Source: JAYUDN01 sp043739785
GTDB lineage: Bacteria > Patescibacteriota > Gracilibacteria > BD1-5 > UBA2023
DNA length: 64,000 bases
Assembly: GCA_043739785.1 (NCBI GenBank)
Contig: JAYUDN010000002.1
Span: 1-64,000, forward strand
Reading direction: 5' to 3'
Shown here: positions 9,834-19,210 of the stretch, piece after piece
How positions within the stretch are numbered: position 1 is the first letter of the stretch
Layout of the letters: every line of letters begins with the position of its first letter
Translations under genes and position numbers: made by a program
Notes under the pieces: generated by a model
What the model was told of the DNA's origin: nothing
The model's input: only the letters and a program-made list of their open reading frames with translations
Databases searched by the model: none

Positions 9834-10424
9834 TTACAGATTTTCTCACGAAGTAAGACCTTGTACACGACTCAGGTCACCATCGATGGTGGCGAGAAGC
9901 TTTTCTCATTCTTGATGTTCTCAAGAGGCGATGAGGGCGATGGCGAGATCATTGGTAATGAGGGCATCTTCTGGGGCGATATGGGAAGCGCGCCTGAGGA
10001 GAGCAATCCCTTTCGGGGTATTATCTATGAGGATGTTCCCTTCCTTGGTACTGCCTGAGAGGACAAATGCCCACCCAAGGTTTCTGAGTATTTCTGGATT
10101 ATTCGGGAAGAGGGTATTGGCCTTTGTCAGGGTTTCGATAGCCGTCTTATGATCACCTCTCGCGACAGCGATATATCCACGAAGGTAAATCCCCGTCCCA
10201 GACTCGGGATGGAGCTTCTCTGCCGCCTCGATCATGGTTTCTGCTTCATCGAGGTTTTCTTCGAAAAGAGAAATATCTGCCAGTTCCTCATAGAGACGAT
10301 AATCATCAGTATATTTGACGAGTGCTGAACGAGCGACGATCTTGGCTTTCTGATACTCTTGGTTCGCTTTGAGGGTTTCGATTTCGGTGAGGATGAGGTC
10401 GATATTTTTGCTTGGCATGGTCAT
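9834..10424 (-). CDS. TPR-repeat protein
   Basis: A 196-residue soluble protein with about four to five tetratricopeptide repeats. Clear TPR helices are YEELADISLFEENLDEAETM, GTGIYLRGYIAVARGDHKTA and PEILRNLGWAFVLSGSTKEG. There is no signal peptide; it likely serves as a protein-protein scaffold in the cytoplasm. The C-terminus beyond 9923 requires two or more TGA-Gly codons and ends with a short helix. It is separated from its neighbours by 150-180 bases on each side, so it may be monocistronic. Partner unknown. Confidence 0.75.
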
Positions 10425-10573
10425 ATTATATAGAAAAAAGGTATATCGCTAGTTTTTTTTGGAAAATGTAGTTCCAAAAAGGAGAGTAGTAGACAATATA
10501 TAAAAACAATTAATAAAAATTGAAAAATCAGAGAGAGAGTACTATCCATGGGTATTTATTTTTAAACCTCTTT

Positions 10574-10855
10574 ATGAATAAGCCAGATATATCTCCAGAA
10601 TCGGGTAATTGATTAAGCCTGGAAGAATTTCTCGTTGGACTACCTGAGAGAACAAGATGAGCCATAGAGAGTCTAAGGAAAAAACCTTCTGTAAGTCCCA
10701 GAATACTATCAATTCGAGCAACAGATAATACAGCAATTCAGTTCTGAGAGATCGAAGCGGTTTTATGAAATCACTGATTCAATACTACACAAATAATAGA
10801 GGCTGCTATCAGCACACTTTATAAAAGAATGAAAGATGACTGACTCCTCAAGTAG
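10574..10855 (+). CDS. Small protein of unknown function
   Basis: A 93-residue protein, start MNKPDISPESGN. It has six in-frame TGA codons. The last half (IQFGEIEAVLGNHGF, then TTQIIEAAISTLYKRMKDDG) looks like a helix-turn-helix or winged-helix ending, so a regulator is possible, but I do not recognise the family. The surrounding DNA is AT-rich, in contrast to the neighbouring rlmN. Together with the broken frame just downstream it may be the remnant of an acquired module. Confidence 0.5.
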
Positions 10856-11153
10856 TTCCTAAAGTATACACCTAAATGAATGAAATATTTCTGTTTGAAG
10901 TATTTTATAGAGCTTTATATTTTCCACTAGAGTTCTTTCACGTTCAAAAGAAAGTATAATCACATTTCTTTGAAGTTCAGACAGAGTTCCGATCGATTCT
11001 CTTATCGTTTGAAGGGGTGATTGGATACATCAAGAACTTATGATACGAGTAAATTCAACAAAAATCCAACAACATTATCTTAATCCATCACGTTATTTGA
11101 CATGAAGATTTTTTAAAGAAGTCTGATTCGAAGATGATCATTTTGGTTAGATA
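10856..11153 (+). pseudogene. AT-rich stretch with a broken reading frame
   Basis: From ATG 10876 a frame runs 27 codons (MNEIFLFEVFYRALYF...) to a TAA, then continues in the same frame for about 30 more codons (ending GVIGYIKNLGYE) to a second TAA. It could be a decayed short gene with an in-frame stop. The remaining 100 bases before the rlmN stop show no gene, RNA or strong hairpin. I would treat the segment as non-functional until shown otherwise. Confidence 0.25.
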
Positions 11154-12263
11154 TTAGTCCTCCTTCTTCCAGTACCCCTCCACGAGTTTCTTCATCCCTC
11201 GGCCTTCTTCTTCGGCGAGGGATTTTCATTCTTCTTTGAGGGCGAGCTGGCCACACGCCGCATCGATATCATCTCCCATGGTGTGACGGACGGTCGATGG
11301 AATACCGACCTTTTCAAGTCCTTCCTGGAATTTCTTGATCATGATCTTACTGGTCGGCTGGAATCCTGTCCCCATGATCCCTTCTCCAGAATTGTACGGG
11401 ATGAAGTTCACATGAGCGAGACGTCCTTCGAGAAGGTGGGCGAGCTCCGAGATAAACTCGAGTCGATCCGTCACTCCTGCGATCATGATATACTCGTAAA
11501 ATATCCGTTTATTGGTCTTCGCCACATACGCATCGATCGCTTCCATGAGCTTGTCGATGGGATACGTATTTTCGACGGGCATGATCCGTTTGCGGGCTTC
11601 ATCGGTCGGCGCATGCAGGGATACCGCGAGCGAAACCTGAGGGAAATCTTCTGCCATCTTGAGGATACCAGGGACGATGCCACAGGTCGATACGGTGATG
11701 CGACGATTCGAGAGGTCGAGTTTCTTCTGACTACAGGCGATCGTGATAGATCGGGCGACGTTTTCATAGTTGAGCAGGGGCTCTCCCATACCCATGTAGA
11801 CGACATTTCGAAGGGTCTTATCCTCTTTCGCTAGATGGTGGGCCGCCCAGAGGATCTGGTCGATGATTTCATAGAATTCGAGATTGCGGATGAGTCCGAG
11901 TTTCCCCGTCGCACAAAAGCTACACGCCATAGGGCAACCCGCCTGAGAGCTCACACAGAGGGTATTGCGTCCTGAGAGATGACGCATGATGACCGCCTCG
12001 ATCATTTTGTCATCGTGGGTTTTGAAGAGGAATTTCGTCGTCTGCCCATCTTCTCCCGTCTTCTCACTGTGGAGGGTGAGGGAGGTATAAAAGCAATTCT
12101 CTTTCAGTAATGTTCGGATATCCTTCGGAAGGGTTTCGATGGTATCGAAATCGGTAATAAGATTCTTATAGATCGCATTTTCTACTTGAGCATAGCGGAA
12201 TTTCTTGTGACCGTTGGCTTCGAGGAGCTCTATTATGCGTGCTTCGTCGTGGATGGAGAACAT
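11154..12263 (-). CDS. rlmN: 23S rRNA/tRNA (adenine-C2) methyltransferase RlmN
   Basis: A 369-residue radical SAM enzyme that methylates A2503 of 23S rRNA and A37 of some tRNAs. The [4Fe-4S] cluster motif CPMACSFCATG is intact, the SAM-binding GEPLLNYENV and VSLAVSLHAPTDE stretches follow, and the catalytic C-terminal cysteine is in TMGDDIDAACGQL. One TGA-Gly after KEE adds a further 22 basic and acidic residues (ending GYWKKED) beyond the usual end. It is followed on its upstream side by a repeat-rich intergenic segment. Confidence 0.95.
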
Positions 12264-12275
12264 AAAGGCGGTTTC

Positions 12276-12515
12276 AGGTTAAAAGTTGCTGGTTTCAGGT
12301 TAAAAGTTTTCAAGTCGAAAGGAGCGGGGTACAGGTTAAAAGTTGAAAGTTCCCAAGTATAAAGTTATAAAGTCGAAAATAATAGACTTATACTATATAT
12401 TCTCAAGGTACCTCTTCATAAATAGTTTTTCAATAAGGAATTACAAGTCACCTATTACCAATTACTCATTATCAATTTTTCATTATTCATTTTCCATTAT
12501 CAATTACTCATTACC
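12276..12515. repeat. Intergenic low-complexity word repeats (GGTTAAAAGTT and ATTACTCATT families)
   Basis: Non-coding. The first part (12276-12380) repeats words such as GGTTTCAGGTTAAAAGTT (twice), ACAGGTTAAAAGTTGAAAGTT and AAAGTTATAAAGTCG. The second part (12430-12512) repeats ATTACTCATTA / CATTATTCATT / CATTATCAATT. The same words recur near 110, 18500, 19840, 20190, 20285 and 59060, so this is a dispersed family. No gene is seen in the stretch. Confidence 0.65.
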
Positions 12516-12941
12516 TTAGTAAGCTCCAAGGAGGAGGATAGCGGTAAAAAATCCGATAATACCTCCGACCATAGCTTCAACCGGGGTATGTCCGATGGAT
12601 TCATTGAGTGGGATATTTTGTGCCGTGAGGGAATTGAGTATTTTGGCATGGAGTCCGGCCTGAAACCGTACATTCATCGCATCGTAGATGATGATAATCC
12701 CAAAAGCCAGGCAGATCATAAACTCATCACTCCAGACTCCATACTTGATGCCGATAGCGGTCGAAAGGCTCACAACCAAAGTCGAGTGAGCTGATGGCAT
12801 ACCCCCACTTCCAAGCGCTCGAGAAAAACTAAATCTTCCGTGCGTAGCATGTACCATCCCCTTTACTATGATGGCTATAAGAAGGGCGAAAAATGGAACA
12901 GCTAGGGTGTACGTACGAAAGTATTCCTGGAGGAAGCCCAT
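12516..12941 (-). CDS. Divergent PAP2-family (DUF212) membrane phosphatase-like protein
   Basis: A 141-residue integral membrane protein with four hydrophobic spans. The first loop has GSGGMPSAHSTLVVSL, the signature of the divergent PAP2 (DivPAP, DUF212) family, and a second block near the end reads SIGHTPVEAMVGGIIG. Relatives are annotated as acid phosphatase/vanadium haloperoxidase-related; lipid phosphate or undecaprenyl pyrophosphate is a plausible substrate but is not shown. It lies 66 bp downstream of greA on the same strand and may share its transcript. Confidence 0.8.
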   Translation of the reverse strand: MGFLQEYFRTYTLAVPFFALLIAIIVKGMVHATHGRFSFSRALGSGGMPSAHSTLVVSLSTAIGIKYGVWSDEFMICLAFGIIIIYDAMNVRFQAGLHAKILNSLTAQNIPLNESIGHTPVEAMVGGIIGFFTAILLLGAY

Positions 12942-13007
12942 AATCGGTGATAGTTTACCGTGATAAAGTGAATGAAGCGACTTGTTGGATAGGTTTCTCT
13001 GACTCTA

Positions 13008-13502
13008 TTAGGCAACCTCTATGATAGTGTATGTCGTAGTTTTTCCTGATGGAGGGGTGACGCTCGCTGTTTCTCCTACTTCCTTTCCGATGAGGGATCG
13101 TCCGATAGGGGATTCGTTCGAGATTTTATTTTCGAAGATGTTGGCTTCTTGAGAACCGACGATCGTATAAGTGATATCCTTCTTCCCATCCTCATCTTTG
13201 CTCGTGAGTTTGACAGTGTTTCCGACATTGATTCCCTTCTTTTTCTTTGATTTCTTCTCATCTTCGATGAGTTCATAGTTTCCTGGTTTAAGGATTTCTT
13301 CGAGCTCTGCGATACGAAGTTCAACTTGTGCCTGATCATCTCGAGCTTCCTGGTACTCAGCATTTTCTGAGAGATCTCCGTAGGAAATGGCTTCCTTAAG
13401 CTTTTCGGCTATTTCGACGCGTTTTACTTCTTTGAGCTGTTGGAGTTCATTCGAGAGTTCTGAGAGACCTTCTGAAGTAAGAAGTATTTTTTTGTTAGCC
13501 AT
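13008..13502 (-). CDS. greA: Transcription elongation factor GreA
   Basis: A 164-residue GreA, which enters the RNA polymerase secondary channel and triggers cleavage of backtracked transcripts. The N-terminal coiled coil (residues 1-75) has the acidic tip in YGDLSENAEYQEARD, and the C-terminal FKBP-like domain includes SPIGRSLIGKEVGE. A lysine-rich insert (EDEKKSKKKKG) precedes the second domain. It lies in the minus-strand run secE-nusG-hypothetical-greA-DivPAP. No in-frame TGA is needed. Confidence 0.95.
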   Translation of the reverse strand: MANKKILLTSEGLSELSNELQQLKEVKRVEIAEKLKEAISYGDLSENAEYQEARDDQAQVELRIAELEEILKPGNYELIEDEKKSKKKKGINVGNTVKLTSKDEDGKKDITYTIVGSQEANIFENKISNESPIGRSLIGKEVGETASVTPPSGKTTTYTIIEVA

Positions 13503-13546
13503 ATGGGAAAAATTAGAAATTAGAGAAATGAAAGAGTGAGATGGTG

Positions 13547-14335
13547 CTATTTTTTAAGAGGAGTTCCAGTACTCGTGAAGATTGGCTTACTCGTTGTGGA
13601 CTTCGGGATTGGAATAGGAGCGGGTTTTGCTTTTACGGTTGCTGTAGGCTCTTTTTTTGTCAGAAGGGCTTTGAGAATGGGGAACTTCGTTTTCGGGATT
13701 TCGAGGGCGATTGTCTGGTTCTCGAATTCGGTAACGATGCGGATGAGGGTATCTGGTTTTATAGAGTTTACATAGAAGCTGGCAAAGGGGAATGATTTCG
13801 TTTCATTGATGCTATAGATTTCTCGAGTGGTAGCCTTCATGTTCTTGAGGAAGGACTCGTAGGAGATATCGATGACGAGTACCCGCAGACCGAGCCTCGT
13901 ATCGAAGTAGGTAGAGTAGGGAATCGACTCGAAGGTAAGGAGGTCGTAGATGCCTTTATTTTCTTCCACCTTGAGATCGACCGTTGGCATCACGAGGGAG
14001 AGGAATTTCCCAGAAACTTTGATAATCGGAGGTGATGACTTTCCAGTTTCCGTATTGGTAGGAGTTGGGATTGGAGGAGTTACGAGGGTTCCAGAGAGGG
14101 GATTTCATCCGGTGAGCATATCGATCTTGGCTTCGAGCTGTTCGACTTTGTCGTAGAGTTTTTGATTGGTTTTGATGATATCTATTTGTACATTCGTGAG
14201 GTCTGCCGGTTCATCGATACGTACGATGGGATTTTTGACGGTACTCGTTGCTCATGTTTTTCCCATCACCGACCAAATAATGCTTCCGATAAAAGCAAGG
14301 GCTGCTACCGCGAGAGTAATAAGGGCAATTCTCAT
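13547..14335 (-). CDS. Membrane-anchored protein of unknown function
   Basis: A 262-residue protein with an N-terminal membrane span (MRIALITLAVAALAFIG...). This is followed by a short coiled coil (TNQKLYDKVEQLEAKIDML), a Pro/Thr-rich linker, a globular alpha/beta part (VMPTVDLKVEENKGIYDLL...), and a Lys/Pro/Thr-rich tail (ATVKAKPAPIPIPKST). I do not recognise a family. It sits 10 bp after nusG and 44 bp before greA, so it is probably co-transcribed with them. Extracellular location is inferred from the single N-terminal span. Confidence 0.65.
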
Positions 14336-14345
14336 AGGGTGAGAG

Positions 14346-14897
14346 TTATTTCTTAGATTTTATACTTCCGAACTCGATTTCTACTGGAGTGTCTCGACCG
14401 AGAAGATTGATCATGATTTTGAGCATTCCTTTGGCAGTATTGATCTCGATGATTTTCCCTTCACTTCCTTCGAATGGTCCCTTTTTGACGGTGACGAAGT
14501 CTCCCACCTGCATATCTGTCTTATATTCTTCGCTCTTTTCTGTCAGGATTCCCTTGAGTTTTTCGAGTTCTTCTCCACTGACGGGTACTGGGACAGTTCC
14601 GGCTCCGAGGAATCCGGTGACATTCGGAGTATTTCGTACGATGTACCAGCTTTCGTTCGTGACGATCATGCGGACGAGGATGTATCCAGGAAAAATATTT
14701 TTCTTTCGAGTGGCTTTTTCTCCATTGGCCTTGATAGCGATCGTATCGTGGGTAGGGACAAAGACATCGATGAGATACTTCTCGAGACCGAATGCCTCTC
14801 TTCGCTGGAGGAGGGACGAGCGGACATTTTCTTCGGTTCCTGAGATAACACGTATGACATACCATTCTCCAAGTTCTTTATTTCCGAATTCAAACAT
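14346..14897 (-). CDS. nusG: Transcription termination/antitermination factor NusG
   Basis: A 183-residue NusG. The NGN domain is complete (WYVIRVISGTEENVRSSL; KNIFPGYILVRM; VRNTPNVTGFLG) and the KOW domain follows (VGDFVTVKKGPFEGSEGKI). NusG binds RNA polymerase to raise processivity and couples it to Rho or ribosomes. As in most bacteria it follows secE. The family's usual next genes, rplK-rplA, are absent here; a membrane protein and greA follow instead. Confidence 0.95.
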   Translation of the reverse strand: MFEFGNKELGEWYVIRVISGTEENVRSSLLQRREAFGLEKYLIDVFVPTHDTIAIKANGEKATRKKNIFPGYILVRMIVTNESWYIVRNTPNVTGFLGAGTVPVPVSGEELEKLKGILTEKSEEYKTDMQVGDFVTVKKGPFEGSEGKIIEINTAKGMLKIMINLLGRDTPVEIEFGSIKSKK

Positions 14898-14935
14898 AAG
14901 GGGTGAAGGGATTAGTAATTAGAAATAAACGCTAC

Positions 14936-15271
14936 TTAATTTCCAGTAAGCGTAAGTGGGTTGATGGCTCCTGGGGTTGTTACGGTTCCGGTCGCAGTAT
15001 CGGTAGTACCGGTATTGACTTTGATATTTTTCAGAAGGTCTTCGAGCTCAGCCTTAGTAGCTGGAGCCTCTGATTGAGTAGCGGCTGTGTGAGGGAAGAG
15101 GTCCCGGGTAGCAGAAAGACCATTTCGTATCAAAAATCCCATTGTCACAAGAAGGATAGTGAGGGAAATAATCGTAAAGAGGTTATAGTTCAGGTAGGTT
15201 CGAGTTTCCTGTTCTGTCGGCCAAACGACATGTTCGAGTTCCGCGAGGGATTCCTTGATAAAATTTTTCAT
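14936..15271 (-). CDS. secE: Preprotein translocase subunit SecE
   Basis: A 111-residue SecE with the conserved amphipathic segment FIKESLAELEHVVWPTEQET, followed by a single membrane span (LFTIISLTILLVTMGFL). It is the small essential subunit of the SecYEG channel. The protein continues 45 residues past the span with a Thr/Ala-rich tail (ending INPLTLTGN), which is longer than the usual single-span SecE of 60-70 residues. It is the first gene of the operon with nusG, and a good promoter lies 25 bp upstream. Confidence 0.9.
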   Translation of the reverse strand: MKNFIKESLAELEHVVWPTEQETRTYLNYNLFTIISLTILLVTMGFLIRNGLSATRDLFPHTAATQSEAPATKAELEDLLKNIKVNTGTTDTATGTVTTPGAINPLTLTGN

Positions 15272-15295
15272 AAGAGAAAGGTAAAAATCGAAATT

Positions 15296-15323
15296 AGTAT
15301 AGTGAAAATGTGGAAGGAGTCAA
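15296..15323 (-). promoter_or_regulatory. Sigma-70-like promoter for secE-nusG
   Basis: On the minus strand TTGACT is followed after 16 bases by TATACT, close to the -35/-10 consensus, ending 25 bases before the secE ATG. A small hairpin (ATCCCC/GGGGAT, 15342-15357) lies just upstream, which would insulate the promoter from read-through. Confidence 0.55.
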
Positions 15324-15441
15324 AACTTCCTCCAAATTAAAATCCCCTCTCGGGGATGTCAATAATCGGAGTGTATCCAAAAAATGAAAAAAGGGAAATC
15401 GAAATAATTGACAGAAGATAGAAATACCCTATAAATCCTCT

Positions 15442-16950
15442 ATGTCACTTTCACAAACTCTCTTCTGATGTGCTCTTTCCGCTATTCTTCTTGCGACTCC
15501 GAACGAAAGTGAAGGAATGACAAAGACTCAGAAAGTCAAAGGCTTAAAAAATACTCAAAAAGTAAAGGATCAAACTATTTATCATACTTCCAATATTTTT
15601 ACGAAACCCTGAGTTTCCGTGTTGCCTCTTGCTAACTGTGAAGATAAGACGATCACCAAAAATGCTCCTATTAGAATGAAACTTCCTGACTATATAGCAA
15701 GAGGACGGGAACTCCTCCGTACGGAATGAGAAAAACTCCGTGCAGGAAAACCCAGTCGAATCGTTGGTGCGGTACTCCATAAGGATTCCGGTGAGATTAG
15801 GCTCTTTGTACTCGAACGACCTCTCTATGAGTCACATAGAAAATTTCCATTTTCTATGAGTGGAGCTCTCAATTTGAGCTGTATTTACCGCTTCCATCCT
15901 CATGATCTCAATGGTATCGCTACCAATGTGGATATTTTCTACCAAGGTTCTCAAGGGGAAGAGGCAGTCACCTTTCTCGGGTGGAGCTTTGTCGGATCTG
16001 ATGGGAAAAGTATCATCAATACCCCAGGAACCAATTCGATCGTAGGTGAGCATTTGACGGAAGAACATATCTGACTGATCGACCTCCTTTTTATACATGC
16101 GATATGATGAGTCGAGGGCGAGGAGATCCGCACCCTTATCGACCATCCCTCAGGATATACGGGAACTTATTCGAGATTGTGAGCGGATAAGAAGATTATA
16201 CGTTCGACGGTAGTGCATCGCTTTCCATTTCCTGGATGAGAAGCCGCTATTCATAAGCTCATTCACGGTATCGCCCTCATAGAAAATATCGATGCTTCAG
16301 AGTATGAACGACGCGAAAAGATGCCAGGAGGCCTCTGAAACTATATCCAGGATCAGATTATGAGGGTATCAGCGATATGGTGAGCCAATAAATTGGCTTC
16401 TTTTACTGGAAGAATCAGTTCTGCGAAGGCAAAGTGACCCTTTCAGATCACTCCTGGCGCCTGGGATATGCTCCGACAGTACTATCCTCATAGTATAACC
16501 GTACCTTTTGAAGTGGGGATACAAGATCCCGTCATGAGTATGCGTGCACAGATACTTCATCTCGTTCTCGAATGGACTCGGATTGCTGAAGAGCCGATTC
16601 TTAAGGCGTATTTTGAAAGAGAAGGTGCTGAGGAATATATTGATGCTATCCTCTTCTCTGGGTACAATATGAGTGTGGATCGGCTTCGCGGATTTTTGAA
16701 AGAAATCATCTCTAAAAATCCGACTATCGCCTATGAATCTCTCATTTCTGAACTTGATACGATGACGACGAAGAGACTTCCCTCGGGTAAGGAGAATCAA
16801 TATTATCGTCTCAAGGGAAGAGTGGTCCGTCAGTGGCTTCAGGAACAACTCTCAAAATACTATCAGAAGGTTCAGGATGCTAAGCGAGCAATCGAGCAAC
16901 AAGAAGGACTGAGAAAATTCCTTAAATTTCTTCTTCTCCATAAACAATAA
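15442..16950 (+). CDS. Secreted protein of unknown function, 502 residues
   Basis: A 502-residue protein with a likely signal peptide (MSLSQTLFGCALSAILLATP). The mature part has alpha/beta stretches such as RIVGAVLHKDSGEIRLFVLE, then NTPGTNSIVGEHLTEEHIG. A histidine-containing strand (VVHRFPFPGGEAAIHKLIHG) and a helical C-terminal third (SVDRLRGFLKEIISKNPTI) follow. At least 13 TGA-Gly codons are needed. I do not recognise a family; a peptidase-like or wall-associated role is only a guess. It stands alone, with a terminator-like hairpin after the stop. Confidence 0.65.
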
Positions 16951-16952
16951 AA

Positions 16953-16976
16953 AACTCTCCTTGATTGAAGAGAGTT
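16953..16976 (-). terminator. Terminator between hypothetical gene and tRNA-Thr
   Basis: A 7-bp stem (AACTCTC/GAGAGTT) with a 10-base loop. On the minus strand it is followed by TTTTTATTG, so it should end the tRNA-Thr transcript, whose 3' end is 13 bases upstream. On the plus strand the U-tract is weak. Confidence 0.65.
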
Positions 16977-16988
16977 ATATGATTTTTA

Positions 16989-17064
16989 TGGAGCCACCTA
17001 TGGGACACGAACCCATGACCTTCCCCTTACCATGGGGATGCTCTACCAACTGAGCTAAGGCGGC
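16989..17064 (-). tRNA. tRNA-Thr (anticodon GGT)
   Basis: A 76-base cloverleaf including encoded CCA. The acceptor is GCCGCCT/AGGTGGC with one G-U pair, the D arm is AGCTCAGTTGGTAGAGC, the anticodon stem is TCCCC/GGGGA with loop ATGGTAA (anticodon GGT, reading ACC/ACU), and the T loop is GGTTCGTGTCC. All arms pair. Confidence 0.95.
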
Positions 17065-17156
17065 ACAAGAGAGAAAGGGTAGAAACAGAAACACGAGAAG
17101 CTAATCTTCTCAATCAGAAGGAATACGTTTTTATTGGAACGGTCCAATCATCAAGA

Positions 17157-18506
17157 TTATATGAGCTCGGTTATTATAGAATTCTCTTGGAAAATTCAAG
17201 TCGAAGTGCAAATTAATTTTGAGTTCTCTTTTTTAAGCAATCATCTTGCTATCAGGGGCAGATACTTACTCGGCTCTAGGAGGCTCGAATCGAGCGAGAA
17301 AGTACGAATCCCGAACATGATTTGTTCGATATGGAGCTCATTTCTCGTGAGTATTTCTTCCTGAATACGGTCTCATCGATAGTATCCTGAGAAACTCGCG
17401 CTATTTTCCCATCGTTTTTCGTCTTCATAGCTCGCTCCGGAAAGGCCGAAGGCTCGAGTAGGGGTATGATTCCAGTATCATTGATTATGGCGCGACTCAT
17501 ATCCCGGTTTCGCCCAGTTCGAGATTTCGTAGTGATGCCAGCCAAGCGTTTCGAAGTAGTCGAGGATAGCGAGGTATTCTTGTTGCATCGCTTCCTCATC
17601 CATCGAGTCCTCCTTCCAATCTTTCGGATAGAGGCCTTCTTCGAGCAGGTAGACACTCGTATGGGTGATGAAAGGAAATATGCTATGGAGTTCCTGGATA
17701 TTGCGGAGCGTATCTCCAGGTTTTGAAAAGGGGAGTCCGATTATTAGATCTATATTTACAGAGATTCTTTGTTGCGTAACACTATATACTTTTCATGATT
17801 GAAAAGTATCAAAAGCTCCCGAGGGGTCAAAAAACTGCCCCTTTGCGACCTTGTCGCATTGGAAATACCCTTGGGGTACGTTCGCTTCGCTTTTCTGATT
17901 CTTTCTCTCGTCGTTCTCGGACAGTTTTGACCCCTCCGTCTCCCCATCTTCATGCTCTCATCTGTGGTACTTGAGAGATTTTTTTATAAACTCGAGAGCC
18001 TGAAAAATACTTTCCCTATTACTCCTTGAGATAGCCTTCAGCGTCGCATCATTGAGACTCTGGACACCAAGTGAGATTCGATTAAATCCGAGCTCGAGGA
18101 TTCATGTCACATAATCCTCGGTAATATCCTCAGGATTACATTCGATAGTGAGTTCTGGCTCCTCATCTGGTAGTGGAGGTTGGGAGGGGTACCCCCTCTG
18201 ACTCCCCTTAAAAGTGGGTAAAAAAGGGAAACATGTAAGGATTTCCTCGAGCTCTTCGATCGAGAGGACAGATGGGGTTCCTCATCAGAAGTAGATGGTA
18301 TGGACAGTTTTCTGTTTAAAGTTTTGAGTTTTCAGTTGCACCTTGCTAGTTGCAAGTTGTCCGGAGAAATAGTCACGAATCTCCTTTTTCAAGTATTCCA
18401 GATACCTCTTTTTCTTGAATTCGTCGAAAATAGGAGTTAATGCAAATTTACAATACGGACACTTCTGGCGACAAAATGGGATGTGGAGGTAGAAGTGAGT
18501 GGTTAT
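17157..18506 (-). CDS. hemW: HemW-like radical SAM protein with repeat-derived insertions; start codon unclear
   Basis: A radical SAM protein of the HemW (coproporphyrinogen oxidase-like, heme chaperone) family. The cluster motif is FYLHIPFCRQKCPYCKF, with FGGGTPSVLS, ELTIECNPEDIT, NRISLGVQSLND, VNIDLIIGLPFSKPGDTL and HHYEISNWAKPGY in order. Two in-frame inserts are unusual. About 20 residues before FGGGTPS derive from GTTTTCAG/GTTGCAAG repeats, and a hydrophilic insert of about 55 residues (GEHEDGETEGSKLSENDE...) precedes VNIDLIIG. No ATG, GTG or TTG occurs between the upstream TAA (18531) and the cluster motif; only ATA codons (18506, 18527) are available. The gene is either 5'-eroded or uses a non-standard start. 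Confidence 0.75.
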
Positions 18507-18682
18507 AAGTGATAAATTATAAGTTATAAGTTATGATAGATGAGTTATATCATATTATGAAACACAAAGAGGAATATGTGAATTAAAACATAGGATTATT
18601 GACAAGTATACATTTTATAAATTAATATTGACATTAAAATATAAACAAATAGAGTTCATACTAATATTTACAAATATTTCTA
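18507..18682. other. AT-rich intergenic segment with TTATAAGTT repeats
   Basis: Starts with a run of ATTATAAGTTATAAGTTATGA-type words that abut the 5' end of hemW. TTGACA occurs at 18599 and again at 18628, upstream of a frame starting at 18683, so weak promoters may be present. No RNA gene is seen. Confidence 0.4.
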
Positions 18683-19192
18683 ATGAAAGCAAAATCTATA
18701 ATCTGTGTTCGAACTCTTGCAGATTTATCAAAAGAGAGTGGCTGAGAAATCTGAGAGCTTACTATATCTACAACTGCTCAAATTCAAGAAATTTGTGATT
18801 GAGATAGAATCCGTTCATCCAGTATTCAATTGAGGACAACACTTTTTCCTTCTGATAGTACACAAGAAATGACTTTGAGTATAGCCTCTCGACTTGGGCT
18901 TCGTTATGAGAAAAGAAATGGCAATATGAGTCAAGTAAAATAAAATGCTTTAGTAGATGAGTTTAGTTCATCTTGACGCATTTTTAGTGTTTGAGAGCTT
19001 CGTTGATTTATATACAACATGCTAAATGGCGATACTAGAATACTCATTATCATATCAGGACTTGATTATATGAATTCACTTAGACAAGTCTGACTCCGTA
19101 TACTAGAACTTGATCATTCATCTTCGCAACAAGAAATTGATGCAGCTATTCTTCCAGGATACGTGCATTCTTTCCCAAGGGGTTGATATTAA
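18683..19192 (+). pseudogene. Unknown gene interrupted by an in-frame TAA
   Basis: From ATG 18683 a frame runs 86 codons to TAA 18941, then the same frame stays open (with several TGA-Gly codons) to TAA 19190. That gives 169 residues if the first stop is ignored. The second part has its own possible ATG at 19019 (MLNGDTRILIIISGLDYMN...). I recognise no family. The DNA is AT-rich compared with adk next door. The continuous frame on both sides of the TAA suggests a recently inactivated accessory gene; two small genes remain possible. Confidence 0.4.
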
Positions 19193-19210
19193 TCCTGTTT
19201 TCTACGATAG

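Noticed and set aside
17756..17953. 65-residue basic minus-strand frame inside hemW
   Set aside because: It is a different frame from the continuous HemW reading; the HemW frame passes through this region with one TGA and rejoins VNIDLIIGLPF.
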